Notes: generated by a model from the sequence alone, not told the origin. A DNA stretch of 64,000 nucleotides from Ohtaekwangia sp966211525 (GCA_966211525.1 CBIHOZ010000004.1:36452-100451), one strand, 5' to 3'. Counted from the stretch's first letter, positions 25,781-35,563 are shown. A program made the numbers and translations.

Positions 25781-26941
25781 TTACGACCGTTGCAATCTAT
25801 ATTCGTTCAACAATTCTTTCCATACAAACTGCTGATCGAAATTCGCTACAATATAATTTCTGGCTGCATCAGCATATGACTTGCGTATGGATGTATTCTC
25901 GAGCAGTTTAATCATGGCTTGATATACTGCTTCTGCGTTCTTCACTGGAACAACAATGCCCGTCTGTTCGTGCTGAATAATTTCGTTACATCCGTTGATG
26001 TTCGACACGATACACGGCACGCTAAGACAACATGCCTGCATAACTACATTGGGGAAACCTTCGCGATAGCTTGGAAAAACAAATATATCAGAAGCTGCAA
26101 TCCAGGGCTTAACGTCCGATTGAAATCCACCGAGAATTACATTCTTACTTTCATGCAGGAATTTATAGTCTTCTTCATGAAGCGGATCCAGCTCCTGCTC
26201 AAACGGACCGATCAAAAGTAAATATACTTTTGCTCCGCCTTGCAACGCAGGCAATCTCTTAAAAGCATGAACAAGTTCACCTATACCTTTGTCTTTTACA
26301 ATTCTTCCGACAAACGAGAACACAACGTCTTCCGGATTTATTCCATAGCGTCCGCGTATGTCACTTGCTTGCTTTTCGATTTCAGCGGAGCGCTTGAATA
26401 AACCCGTATCAATACCGTTACTACTCCCCTTTCCGATGATCTTTAGTTTGACATTGCTCACACCTAACGATTGCGTCATATAGTCTTTTAGTCCGACCGA
26501 GTTTGGATATACACCGGTTGCGCAGAAGTATGTGATTTTCTCGGTTACTACGAGTATAAATCGTTTCAATCCTGTTGCTTCCACCAAGGGTAAACCAGCG
26601 ACAGTGTGCATGCGCACGGGCACGCGGCAAAGCCATGCTGCGAGCATTCCGATCAGTCCGGCTTTTGGTGTGTGTGTATGCACTATATGCGGACGAATCG
26701 ACCGCATTATTCGCATCATTTTCCAAAGGCAGATAAGGTCTTGAATGGGTGTGATTTTTCTTGTTAGTGGCACTTCGATGTGATCAACACCTTCCTTTTG
26801 TACTTCCGGTACTTCCTTACCAGCAGCGCTCATGGTATATACTTCGAAGCCCTGCTCGCGCATAAAACGAAATTGTCCCTTTAGCAAAAGGTGCAAAGAG
26901 ATCGGTACAGTAGTGATACGCAGTAATCTAGTTTTTTCCAT
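25781..26941 (-). CDS. Glycosyltransferase family 4 (PglA-like)
   Basis: This 386-residue GT-B enzyme has an N-terminal acceptor domain with IVHTHTPKAGLIGMLAAW and a C-terminal GT4 donor domain with FVGRIVKDKGIGELV and FPSYREGFPNVVMQA. In the usual E-x7-E pair of GT4 the second position is Gln here instead of Glu. Its place right beside the PglC-like initiator suggests that it adds the second sugar to the lipid-linked primer. It overlaps the deacetylase gene upstream by 14 bases. Confidence 0.88.
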   Translation of the reverse strand: MEKTRLLRITTVPISLHLLLKGQFRFMREQGFEVYTMSAAGKEVPEVQKEGVDHIEVPLTRKITPIQDLICLWKMMRIMRSIRPHIVHTHTPKAGLIGMLAAWLCRVPVRMHTVAGLPLVEATGLKRFILVVTEKITYFCATGVYPNSVGLKDYMTQSLGVSNVKLKIIGKGSSNGIDTGLFKRSAEIEKQASDIRGRYGINPEDVVFSFVGRIVKDKGIGELVHAFKRLPALQGGAKVYLLLIGPFEQELDPLHEEDYKFLHESKNVILGGFQSDVKPWIAASDIFVFPSYREGFPNVVMQACCLSVPCIVSNINGCNEIIQHEQTGIVVPVKNAEAVYQAMIKLLENTSIRKSYADAARNYIVANFDQQFVWKELLNEYRLQRS

Positions 26942-27929
26942 GGAGTTGATAGATACGATCTGCTGTTTCCCCCATCGTTAAACTTTCCATATTGTAACGG
27001 CTTCGGCAAAAATCATAGTGCTCCAGAATCTGATGTAGTCCCGCTATACTTTGCTCCGGAAAACTTCCAAAGTTGTGCGGATGCCACCATAAATGGTATA
27101 CTTCTCCCCGCTTAGCTGCACGTTCCAGTTCGCTCTTGATCCTGTTGATCTTCATTGCATTCAGAAAATATTCAGAAGGCCGGTAAGGTCGTAACAACCT
27201 GCTGGCAGGTAAACACAACGGAAGGCCTGTACGCACTTCTACCGTGTCCAACGTATAAGTATTTTTCTTGCCTATAGGTATATATGCATCTGCACCACGA
27301 TTGAGGCGCTTCAACATCGATTCGTTTTGAGTACTGCGAATATTCCAGAACCAGTCGCGAGGATTATCACGCACCGTTACAAACCCTTCTTCATAGCAAG
27401 CGCGAAGGTAATCTTCATTGAACTGATTTCGCGGAAAGACTAACGATCTTAATTTTTTACCATACAATGCTGCTGACTGTTGTGCTGCACGAAGATCAGC
27501 ACGGAATTGTTCAACGGTCTGCCCTGCTTCATTACAATAGTAGTGAGCGAAAGTATGTGAGCCGAGCTCCTGGTATTGAGTATTCAAAATAATCTTAACC
27601 AATGACGCTGCATAATGGAATGGATCTTCTTGTTCGTCTTTACCTATACCATACTTGTCTATGAAATTATAGGCCGACAATTGCAAATCCGTATACGTTG
27701 GTTTCTGTGATGGTATAGCATTTCGCAGAGACTCGTTGTTATTATGAAACAACATCCCTACACTTGCCCATGTAACGTGCACTTCGTGTTTCTCAAACAA
27801 CGAAAGCATCTGCGGAATAACCTTACGGGTATTAAAAAAATACTGCTGATACTGCGGCAGACTCCATTTCTCAAAGCCTCCCCAATGGAGTTCAAAGTCG
27901 AGCGAGATTGTAAATATACCTTTCGTCAT
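26928..27929 (-). CDS. Polysaccharide deacetylase family protein (NodB fold)
   Basis: This 333-residue protein has the NodB motifs: TISLDFE (Asp11), GSHTFAHYY with metal-binding His125 and His129, and LVFPRNQFN. There is no signal peptide, so it is probably cytoplasmic and may act on lipid-linked intermediates or precursors. A final GEVYHLWWHPHNFG segment resembles the last metal/active-site motif of such enzymes. It overlaps the membrane-protein gene upstream by 4 bases. The substrate is unknown. Confidence 0.85.
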   Translation of the reverse strand: MTKGIFTISLDFELHWGGFEKWSLPQYQQYFFNTRKVIPQMLSLFEKHEVHVTWASVGMLFHNNNESLRNAIPSQKPTYTDLQLSAYNFIDKYGIGKDEQEDPFHYAASLVKIILNTQYQELGSHTFAHYYCNEAGQTVEQFRADLRAAQQSAALYGKKLRSLVFPRNQFNEDYLRACYEEGFVTVRDNPRDWFWNIRSTQNESMLKRLNRGADAYIPIGKKNTYTLDTVEVRTGLPLCLPASRLLRPYRPSEYFLNAMKINRIKSELERAAKRGEVYHLWWHPHNFGSFPEQSIAGLHQILEHYDFCRSRYNMESLTMGETADRIYQLHGKN

Positions 27930-29137
27930 GTAGTTGCATTGGTTGCGTTAGCCTGCGCGCGCCTCAGCTTCATTAACTGTTGATGTTTCCAGGCTTTCAA
28001 TTTTTCTTCATCTAGAAATGCCATTACGACAAATAGAACCAAAATCATTACTTGACTCTTTTGTCGCATAGCCAACCCCAGGTTGCCCGAGATCTGTGCT
28101 AGTGCAATTGATATAGTGATGAAACTTAAGAAAGCTGTTTTTGCTAAAAAATTCCCTGTAACCAGAAACTTTAGTCCTTTCAGATTACCAATAAGCTTTA
28201 GAGATATCAGTAGGTAGAAAACATTTTCAAAAGAAACGATTATACCGAGCGCACCCGGAGCATCGAAAAAAAGCGGACGATATAAAAACGTAAAGACCTG
28301 CATCGGCAAACTATACTGAGTAATGTCTACACCCGATGATGCCTTGGTAAGTTCTTTTGCACGATGTGAAAGATCCAACCCCTGTGTTACAAATTCCTCC
28401 TCGTCAATACCCACCATTGAAAGAACATCTTTGTAAATGAAAAAGAAAGCAATGGAAGCTCCAGCTAAAAACATAATCCGCATAGCAACACTTACTCCTT
28501 TCGATGAAAAGATAAATCCCATCGCAGACGACACCAGTATAACAAGCATGACATGAGGCCTCACGTGGTAAATAATTAATCCACCTATGACCAATGCGAT
28601 TATTCTTTTCTTAACATTGCATATGCCATAAAAAAATAAACCCAGCCCCATAAAGATGATAGACCCCTTTCCTAAAGATGTTGACCAGAAATGAAGGTTA
28701 GGTAAAAAGAAAATCAGCGTGAGAAGATCATACCCATAGAAGTCGTGTTTGAAGCGGATATTCTCTTTAAAGAAGATATAGAAGTAAACGAACCCAAGAA
28801 AACCAAAGAACGAGAACAACGCCATAACTGCTTCGTATGAAAACCCCAGGTAATTGACAAAAGGGTAAGTTACCCATTCAATGAACGTAGTACTAGTTCC
28901 ATAAAAATCGGACCATGAATCGCCTCTGAAACCCATAGAAACTTTTCTGAAGTAGTTTCGTGAATCGGAAGGATTATATAGTATATATGCAAAATAAGCC
29001 AGAGACAACAAGATGTGATAGAAATACAGTCTCTTCAAAAGTGACTCGTCTATAATGGGATGTAATTGCTTTAACCTACCGATAAAGGCGAACGAAATAA
29101 ATCCTGTTATTATAACGACAAGTATTCCTCCCAGCAT
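27926..29137 (-). CDS. Multi-pass membrane protein, probable Wzy/EpsG-like repeat-unit polymerase
   Basis: This 403-residue protein has about ten hydrophobic segments and a large periplasmic-type loop near the first third. The stretch FFLPNLHFWSTSLGKGS resembles the conserved region of EpsG/Wzy-like polymerases. It is the only candidate polymerase in the locus. It is coupled by 4-base overlap to the deacetylase gene and follows the GNAT gene after 2 bases. Wzy proteins are very divergent, so the call rests on topology, the short motif and context. Confidence 0.65.
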   Translation of the reverse strand: MLGGILVVIITGFISFAFIGRLKQLHPIIDESLLKRLYFYHILLSLAYFAYILYNPSDSRNYFRKVSMGFRGDSWSDFYGTSTTFIEWVTYPFVNYLGFSYEAVMALFSFFGFLGFVYFYIFFKENIRFKHDFYGYDLLTLIFFLPNLHFWSTSLGKGSIIFMGLGLFFYGICNVKKRIIALVIGGLIIYHVRPHVMLVILVSSAMGFIFSSKGVSVAMRIMFLAGASIAFFFIYKDVLSMVGIDEEEFVTQGLDLSHRAKELTKASSGVDITQYSLPMQVFTFLYRPLFFDAPGALGIIVSFENVFYLLISLKLIGNLKGLKFLVTGNFLAKTAFLSFITISIALAQISGNLGLAMRQKSQVMILVLFVVMAFLDEEKLKAWKHQQLMKLRRAQANATNATT

Positions 29138-29139
29138 TT

Positions 29140-30132
29140 CTAAAATAATTCAAGGTCTCCAAATGAAGGACTCCATCTTTCAAAGTCAGCAAAATTGGTC
29201 AAATCCGGTAACATTATATTATGAATCATTACCGTTGGGCCTACTTTACGTTTTAATACCAGCATATTTGTTCCTAGAAGATTCGCGATTCCGAAACTTC
29301 CTGATGTTACGTAGTCAACATTATGCTCCTGTACCTTCTTATCCAATATTTGCTGCAACTCTTGCACGTATTTTCTATCGGAGAGGAAAATATCAGTAAT
29401 CCGCAATTCTTTGCCCGCAAACGTATGCTTAATCCTGTAAAAAAATAACGCCCTTAGGTCTTCATCTTCAACTCCACCTGCATGATATTCAGCTACAGGC
29501 ACATTGGCATAGCGCCACCGAAGCGTGTCAACAGAATGATCTGTAATGACATGTGAACCATAAAGTGCATTATTCAGAGAAATCAACTTAGGAAGCCCGC
29601 TACTATTCAAATAATGTGCAATCAATTCATCTTTGCTAGAACCATTGTTTTCCTTCCATTTCTTTCGCAGCATCACGTCAACTATCATTGACACAGGCTT
29701 TACCATTTTCATTTGGATTGGCAACTTGCCAGCCTCTGCCCATCCTAATTTTGTATACCCCCGCTTGCTCTTTTTGTTAGGAGTGCTAAATAACAGGCCA
29801 TATGCATTTTCGCGACAATGATCAATCAATGCTAAAGTCAACTTGCCAAACATTCCATTGCCTTGGTAATCGGGATGAACCACTGTATCAACACCTCGTA
29901 CGGCTTCGATGACATCACCGCCCGATCTCCATTTCCAACGCATAAACGTTCGGATACCTACTATTTTATTCTTATCGATTGCCAATAGCACGAGCGATTT
30001 CCCAAATGGATTATCAACGTGTTTCCATCGCCAGTAAATTTCAGATTTAGGAAGAAGGCTTTCACCTAGTCCCAGTTTCAGTAGACTAACAATCTCGGGT
30101 ATGTCACCTTCTTTTGCGAGGCGAATTTCCAT
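29140..30132 (-). CDS. GNAT-family N-acetyltransferase (first of tandem pair)
   Basis: This 330-residue protein has an N-terminal GNAT domain: MEIRLAKEGDIPEIVSLL, then VHPDYQGNGMFGKLT as the acetyl-CoA-binding motif near residues 92-106, and GYTKLGWAEAG. The C-terminal half (about 170 residues) is specific to this pair, ending WSPSFGDLELF. It closely resembles the next gene over its whole length, so the two arose by duplication. In a glycan operon it probably acylates an amino sugar or a glycan precursor. The substrate is unknown. Confidence 0.82.
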   Translation of the reverse strand: MEIRLAKEGDIPEIVSLLKLGLGESLLPKSEIYWRWKHVDNPFGKSLVLLAIDKNKIVGIRTFMRWKWRSGGDVIEAVRGVDTVVHPDYQGNGMFGKLTLALIDHCRENAYGLLFSTPNKKSKRGYTKLGWAEAGKLPIQMKMVKPVSMIVDVMLRKKWKENNGSSKDELIAHYLNSSGLPKLISLNNALYGSHVITDHSVDTLRWRYANVPVAEYHAGGVEDEDLRALFFYRIKHTFAGKELRITDIFLSDRKYVQELQQILDKKVQEHNVDYVTSGSFGIANLLGTNMLVLKRKVGPTVMIHNIMLPDLTNFADFERWSPSFGDLELF

Positions 30133-30216
30133 ATATCGAAAAAGCTTAAACGGGACCTTTTTTATTTTTGCAAAACATAGCTAGATACTAGTTTGAACGC
30201 TAAACACCTAGCAGTT

Positions 30217-30244
30217 CACTACATTTCTTATTGACTTTGTAGTG
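30217..30244. other. Small hairpin between the tandem GNAT genes
   Basis: CACTACA (30217-30223) pairs with TGTAGTG (30238-30244) in the 128-base gap between the two acetyltransferase genes. No T run follows on the minus strand, so it may be a processing or partial attenuation site rather than a terminator. Weak evidence. Confidence 0.3.
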
Positions 30245-30260
30245 ATAGAAAATTGTTACG

Positions 30261-31244
30261 CTAAAACAATTCAAGATCACCAACGGATGGACTCCAGCCA
30301 TTAAAATTATGGAGGTTATTAGCAGCATCAAATGTTATATTGCGGACCGTAACAACGGGCCCTACGGGTACTTTCCGCAAGTATAGGCCAGCCCCGTTCA
30401 ACCAGGAGTTTAATCCGGATACCGTAGCATCATAGGCCGCATGCTGTTTCACCAGATCTTTTACCATAGCGCGTATCTCCGCCTTATACTTATCGGCATC
30501 CATGAAAATGTCTGTAACTCTCAGTTCATTACCAGCACTGGATGATTTCAATCTATATACCAACAAAACGTTCAGCTTCCCTCCTGTCTGTAATCCACGT
30601 GTAAAGTATTTGGCAACCGGTACATCTTGATATCTCCACTGCAGTGATTTAACGGTATGGGATGTAATGATCTGGTCTTTGCAGCGTAATGCATTTTGTT
30701 TTAGCAACTCTTCAAGACCAGGATGTTGAAGAAGCGACTCCTGGGGAGTACTATTCTCTTTAACAACGGATTGCTTTATTTTCGAAATGTTCAGCGCGAC
30801 AGCAAACGGATGTAGTATCGGAACGGAGATTGGAAGTTTACCAGCCTCCTTCCATCCCATCTTTAGGTATCCAGGTTTACTGCTATTATTAGGCGTATTA
30901 AAAACAAAGTGCCATTTCTCGCGTGAACAATAATCCAAAAGCTCCAGGGTCAGCTTTTTAAATATTCCACGTCCTTGATATTTAGGATGCGTAGCGGTAT
31001 CTACCGCACGAACAGCCTCAAAAGTTTGTCCGGCAGATTTCCACTGCCACCTCATAAAAGCGCGTACGCCTGCTAACGTATTATTCTCAAAAGCCAGTAT
31101 AACGGGAGATTTACCGAATGGATTGTCTATATGCTTCCACTGCCAATACTCTTCTGATTTAGGCATGAGCTCTTCACCAAGGCTTTTTTTTAATAGCTCA
31201 ACGATTAGCGGCACATCGTGTTCTGTTGCAGTCCTGATCTCCAT
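30261..31244 (-). CDS. GNAT-family N-acetyltransferase (second of tandem pair)
   Basis: This 327-residue paralog of the gene at 29140-30132 has the same parts: MEIRTATEHDVPLIVELL, YWQWKHIDNPFGKSP, then THPKYQGRGIFKKLT as the acetyl-CoA motif, and GYLKMGWKEAGKLP. The tail GWSPSVGDLELF nearly equals that of its neighbour. Similarity is clear along the full length, but many positions differ, so the duplication is not very recent. It may have a different acyl donor or acceptor. It is flanked by gaps of about 70 and 130 bases, larger than elsewhere in the operon. Confidence 0.82.
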   Translation of the reverse strand: MEIRTATEHDVPLIVELLKKSLGEELMPKSEEYWQWKHIDNPFGKSPVILAFENNTLAGVRAFMRWQWKSAGQTFEAVRAVDTATHPKYQGRGIFKKLTLELLDYCSREKWHFVFNTPNNSSKPGYLKMGWKEAGKLPISVPILHPFAVALNISKIKQSVVKENSTPQESLLQHPGLEELLKQNALRCKDQIITSHTVKSLQWRYQDVPVAKYFTRGLQTGGKLNVLLVYRLKSSSAGNELRVTDIFMDADKYKAEIRAMVKDLVKQHAAYDATVSGLNSWLNGAGLYLRKVPVGPVVTVRNITFDAANNLHNFNGWSPSVGDLELF

Positions 31245-31316
31245 AGAAGTTCTTTCTCATGCAATACTCGCCATTTTTCAAGACTAATTCTTTCCGCTAA
31301 TCGAGGTAAATGCTAA

Positions 31317-32441
31317 TTAATATACTTTTACTTCCTGCTTATATACTGCCTCCAATGCGTTCACCATTTTTTCCATACTGAATTCTTCTCTGACACGCTC
31401 CCTTCCTTGAAGTGCCAGTGCGTTTCTTTTCGTAGCATCTGCAATCAGTTCAGTGGCAAACTCAACTAAACGTTCCGGTTCCTCAACATCACACAAAAGG
31501 CCATCTATACCGGGTCGGATCACTTCTTTTATACCTCCTGCATTTGTACTAACTACAGCACATCCGGAAGACATTGCTTCCAGGAGTGCGATCGGGAGAC
31601 CTTCGAAAACTGAAGTCATCATATACAAATCAAAGGTCGAGAGAAATGGGCGTACTTCTGTCTGCGTACCCGCAAAGTGTACTCGGCTTTCAAGGCCTAA
31701 CTGCTTTTGTTTTTCTAACAACAGTTCTTTCAACGGACCATCGCCGACAATGATAAAATGTGTTTCCGGACGATGAGACAAAATCTTCTTAGCAAGGTCG
31801 ATCCATACGTCCAAGCGCTTCTGAAATCTAAATACAGCTATAGTGCCGATCACAGGTGCATCAAGCGGTATATTAAACTTCGCCCGAATCTCTTCGCGTT
31901 GAAATCGGCCCGGAGCAAAACGTTCCGTGTTAACACCATTGAGAATCGTGATTAACGATGCTTTTAAATTGGACTTATGCTTACGGATAGATTGCTCAAC
32001 ATCTTCAGAGACTGCTATAATTTTTGTAAGCCAATTTAACGTGAACAGATTTGCTAATCGTGTGGCAATGTGATAACGCTCCTGTTTATTATGCTCAGTA
32101 TATATTACCGGAATACCCGATAGTTTACCTGCGATGCGTGAGGCGATACCAGCCCACGGAAGATGAGCATGAATAAGATTAATACCATGCTTCTTCGCGT
32201 ACGCGGAAACAGCCTTTGCTTTGAATAGCAGTTCAATGTTGTTGCGTGCTGCAATACAAGTAACTTTACCTCCATGTTCAAGAATCGAACTAACCATAGC
32301 ATCTTTCCACGGAAGAAAGTATATATAATGAAACTCGAACTGATCTTTATTATGCACACGCAGTGTTTCAGGCAATAACATCTCAGCGCCTCCTCTACCC
32401 AATGACTTTATTACGTGAAGGATTTTTATTTTTTGATTCAT
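31317..32441 (-). CDS. Glycosyltransferase family 4
   Basis: This 374-residue GT-B enzyme has GRGGAEMLLPE near the start, NLIHAHLPWAGIASR in the acceptor domain, and the donor domain with VPVIGTIAVFRFQKRLD-type and FEGLPIALLEAMSSG motifs, keeping both glutamates of E-x7-E. It retains its nucleotide-sugar through the usual GT4 pocket; the sugar cannot be read. It overlaps the upstream GT4 gene by 4 bases, so the two are probably coupled. Confidence 0.88.
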   Translation of the reverse strand: MNQKIKILHVIKSLGRGGAEMLLPETLRVHNKDQFEFHYIYFLPWKDAMVSSILEHGGKVTCIAARNNIELLFKAKAVSAYAKKHGINLIHAHLPWAGIASRIAGKLSGIPVIYTEHNKQERYHIATRLANLFTLNWLTKIIAVSEDVEQSIRKHKSNLKASLITILNGVNTERFAPGRFQREEIRAKFNIPLDAPVIGTIAVFRFQKRLDVWIDLAKKILSHRPETHFIIVGDGPLKELLLEKQKQLGLESRVHFAGTQTEVRPFLSTFDLYMMTSVFEGLPIALLEAMSSGCAVVSTNAGGIKEVIRPGIDGLLCDVEEPERLVEFATELIADATKRNALALQGRERVREEFSMEKMVNALEAVYKQEVKVY

Positions 32442-33547
32442 CCGGCGCTTTTGCTATTAAGAACTTTTGTATATGTGGCGGCAAACTTTTGGGCAATGTT
32501 ATTATTCATAAATTCTCTCGTCACAAACTGATAAGCATTCTTTTCTAACTCATCTGTTTTGATTGAGTTTGTCAGTGCCTCCGTTACAGATGCTATAAAT
32601 TTCTGTTCATCATCCTTATCGATCAGCCAACCAGTTTCATCGTTTTTAACAACCTCACTGATGCCGCCAACATTATATGCTACTACTGGCACCTTGCAGT
32701 AGAACGCTTCTAATATTACTCCCGGAAGCCCCTCTATTCGACTCGGTAATGTAAATACATCCGCATTGGACAGAATCGATAGCACATCGGAACGATATCC
32801 TAACAATGCAACATGATTTTCTAGTCCCATCGCTGTAATTCTTTGCTTCAGGCTTTCACGGAGCTTTCCATCTCCCAGAATTAATAACCTGATATTGCTT
32901 TGCGTTTTAATTACCTCTTGGGTTATGCGCAGCAACGCTTCGTGATTTTTTTCCGGAACAAGACTGGCAACGTTAACAATTACTTTACCTGAAGTGAAAT
33001 ATGGAAGTATATCCGCTGATAGAGCTTTATTGACGGCCACGGCTTCAATGCCGATCGGCACCATGGTTGTTTTCTCAGGAGAAATGCTGTACGTCTTTAT
33101 GAAATCAAGCCTGCACAATTCACTTACTGAAATGATATGTTCGAGCTGCTTAACGAGGAATTTATTAAAGATAAATTTAGAACGAGATGTAATGAAGTCG
33201 CTTACCTTATTTGCATTTCTATATACGATCGGAGTCTTCCACCGGAAGAACAATTTGGACAAGACAACGAACTTTAGTGTATCTCCTGCATTCGCCTGAA
33301 TGACGTCAGGCTTATTCTCTTTTATATACTTTGCCAGTTGTTTCCATCCACCAACATCAAAGAATCGTTTTGACAACGGTCTTTTAAGATTCACCAGCTC
33401 ACCTTTAAAAGGAAGTTTTGCATTGCCGTCCAGTAAACAAACAACAGTAACATCGTGCCCCATTGCCAACAAGTGGTTTGATAGTTGGCATGCAAACATT
33501 TCTGCTCCTCTAAGCTGGGGCTTTTGGATAAGTTGTAAAATTCTCAC
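32438..33547 (-). CDS. Glycosyltransferase family 4
   Basis: This 369-residue GT4 protein starts with MRILQLIQKPQLRGAEMF and has the donor-side motifs VASLVPEKNHEALL and RIEGLPGVILEAF with both conserved glutamates. The start codon is GTG at 33547, since the nearby ATG is out of frame. It follows the next GT4 gene by 3 bases. With its neighbours it would add successive residues to the repeat unit; specificity is unknown. Confidence 0.88.
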   Translation of the reverse strand: MRILQLIQKPQLRGAEMFACQLSNHLLAMGHDVTVVCLLDGNAKLPFKGELVNLKRPLSKRFFDVGGWKQLAKYIKENKPDVIQANAGDTLKFVVLSKLFFRWKTPIVYRNANKVSDFITSRSKFIFNKFLVKQLEHIISVSELCRLDFIKTYSISPEKTTMVPIGIEAVAVNKALSADILPYFTSGKVIVNVASLVPEKNHEALLRITQEVIKTQSNIRLLILGDGKLRESLKQRITAMGLENHVALLGYRSDVLSILSNADVFTLPSRIEGLPGVILEAFYCKVPVVAYNVGGISEVVKNDETGWLIDKDDEQKFIASVTEALTNSIKTDELEKNAYQFVTREFMNNNIAQKFAATYTKVLNSKSAG

Positions 33548-33550
33548 GCA

Positions 33551-34810
33551 TTAATATTTTATCTGAAGTATATCACATACTTTCCTCATTTCGGTAAGCC
33601 ATGTACCCTCCGACTCAAAATATTGAACTGCTTTTCTTTCCAGTGCATCTCGAAGCTGGGGTTGGTCTATCAATCTTTCAAGTTGTTGAGCCAAATTATC
33701 CACATCGCCAGCCTGGTATAAAATAATATCTTCACCGTCTTTAAACAGGGAAGGTATATCACCCGCACGTGGAGCGATCACAGCTTTACCCATCGCCAGA
33801 TACTCACGGAGTTTTAGTGGCGAGTAGTGGAAGCCTGAAGCCGAATTAGCACTTACCAGGCCAATTGAAAAATTCTTTATGTAGGCGGGAATTGCTGTTA
33901 TGGGTTGTCGGCCTGTAAGAATCACATGATCCTTCAGCCCAAGAGACGTGGCAAGTGTTTTTATCTTTTCATACTCTGAACCATCCCCTACTAACATAAG
34001 TACTGCGTTGCCAAACCGGCTATGTATCTTCTTAAAAGCATGAACTACAGTGTCCAGTCCGTGAAATGAGCGAAAGCTTCCCGTCCAGCCGATCACAATT
34101 TTATCATGCAACTTATAACGTTGCTGAATTTCATTTCCATTAACATTTGGATTGAATACATGAGAATCAACTCGATTATGAGAGACCACTACTTTCTCTG
34201 GGGAAACTCCCAAGGAGATTACTTTATCTCGTACCTCCTCGGATACACAACTTACCAGGTCAGCACCTTTCAATGACTTTGCTTCGACACGATTTTCAAG
34301 CCAATGCCCCCACAAAGGCCTTTTAACGCCCCACTTATTTGCCTCCCAAACAGCAAGCGCTTCAACGGAAATTACAAATGGCACATTTAACTTTGATGCA
34401 AGCCTCCTTCCGGGACCAGGAAACAAATCATGTCTTTCCCAGACCATCATAACTTTTTTATTCGTTAAAACTTCATCGCGCTCTACAGGCCAAACAGCAG
34501 GCTTACTTCTCTTCAACTTCCAATCTTTCAAAGCAGTGATTAGTATCTCTGGTACCAGCTTTCTCAACGTACTTCTATTGGCTGTACCTGTGACGCTGGC
34601 TTGCGCCCCTCTCGGGAATGAAATAGATTCATCAGGTGAAAAGATACCATCAGTTGTAGCAACAAGGGCGTTTCCCCAAAGCGTTCTCCCTGCTGAAGCC
34701 CAACCCGATGCAGTGATCCAGCCTGCTTCATTTCCACGCCAAGAAGAACTCGATCGCGGAACAATAAAAATTGAAGTCAGTCCCTCTGAATTGTTATCTC
34801 TTTTTTGCAT
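33551..34810 (-). CDS. Glycosyltransferase family 4-like protein
   Basis: This 419-residue GT-B protein is more divergent than the other GT4 proteins. The donor domain has IVIGWTGSFRSFHGLDTVV and LVGDGSEYEKIK, while the region of the E-x7-E motif reads SPLKLREYLAMGKAVIAPR, where only the second glutamate is clear. The frame extends to a TTG at 34816, but the ATG at 34810 is preferred. It directly follows the GT29-like gene, so it may act on the same acidic sugar branch. Confidence 0.85.
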   Translation of the reverse strand: MQKRDNNSEGLTSIFIVPRSSSSWRGNEAGWITASGWASAGRTLWGNALVATTDGIFSPDESISFPRGAQASVTGTANRSTLRKLVPEILITALKDWKLKRSKPAVWPVERDEVLTNKKVMMVWERHDLFPGPGRRLASKLNVPFVISVEALAVWEANKWGVKRPLWGHWLENRVEAKSLKGADLVSCVSEEVRDKVISLGVSPEKVVVSHNRVDSHVFNPNVNGNEIQQRYKLHDKIVIGWTGSFRSFHGLDTVVHAFKKIHSRFGNAVLMLVGDGSEYEKIKTLATSLGLKDHVILTGRQPITAIPAYIKNFSIGLVSANSASGFHYSPLKLREYLAMGKAVIAPRAGDIPSLFKDGEDIILYQAGDVDNLAQQLERLIDQPQLRDALERKAVQYFESEGTWLTEMRKVCDILQIKY

Positions 34811-34816
34811 TATCAA

Positions 34817-35560
34817 TTATATATACTGCTCCAAAATTGACTTTAACGTATCGTCTGCAATGATATTCTTCCTGCTGTGTTTCTTGTAAATATTACAAAA
34901 CGCCTCAAACTCTTTCTCTGGATCATGCAAACCTGCCGCTCTGATAACAGCAAGAGCCTTATCACCATCTTTCATGTGGTCTCTATAACCTGCACCGAAA
35001 GGAGTTTTATAAAACGTAAATCCGGTGATATATAATTCAGAAAAATCTGACTCCATAATTGCACTCAATCCACAAATACCTATGGTAGGTCGAAATCCGT
35101 CTAATCTTGCCACGAGATTTCTATACCAGACTTTGTCAAGCGAGTAAACCGTTCTCTTCGACAAATATTTCTTATAGAAATTAAATGTAACTCTGTACCC
35201 TGGATAAGCAGCAATTGGGTTAATGATGTATTTAACCCCCTGCCTGTCATACAACGCTAGGTCTAACTTCCCTCCTCCGGTTTCCTCGTTCTCAAAAAAA
35301 CTGTGAAACAAGATATCTGTTCGAGTACCAATATCAGGTGCCCATTTTTTGGTATCAACAAGATGAGGAGCCTTATTAATCCTTACCACATAGTCAAAAC
35401 CATCAATAAACTCGCCGCGATTTGTATTATAAGCAGAACTTGCCGGTCCAACAATGGCAATACGTTTTTTCACCAATATACTCTTATCAAAACGCTTTGT
35501 AAAGCGCATCATTAATACAAAACCATAAAGAGCGCGGTATATCTTAGCCAGGATTTTCAT
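34817..35560 (-). CDS. GT29-like (sialyltransferase-fold) transferase
   Basis: This 247-residue protein carries two blocks resembling the sialyl motifs of family GT29. Residues 33-65 (RIAIVGPASSAY, then FDYVVRINKAP) look like motif L, and residues 157-183 (RPTIGICGLSAIM, then ELYITGFTFYK) look like motif S. A histidine in GYRDH follows, as in motif VS. GT29 enzymes transfer sialic-acid-type sugars from CMP donors. The genes just upstream encode a HAD phosphatase and a CMP-sugar synthetase, which supports a CMP-linked donor. It could also be a related DUF115-type protein; biochemical activity is inferred. Confidence 0.75.
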   Translation of the reverse strand: MKILAKIYRALYGFVLMMRFTKRFDKSILVKKRIAIVGPASSAYNTNRGEFIDGFDYVVRINKAPHLVDTKKWAPDIGTRTDILFHSFFENEETGGGKLDLALYDRQGVKYIINPIAAYPGYRVTFNFYKKYLSKRTVYSLDKVWYRNLVARLDGFRPTIGICGLSAIMESDFSELYITGFTFYKTPFGAGYRDHMKDGDKALAVIRAAGLHDPEKEFEAFCNIYKKHSRKNIIADDTLKSILEQYI

Positions 35561-35563
35561 ACA

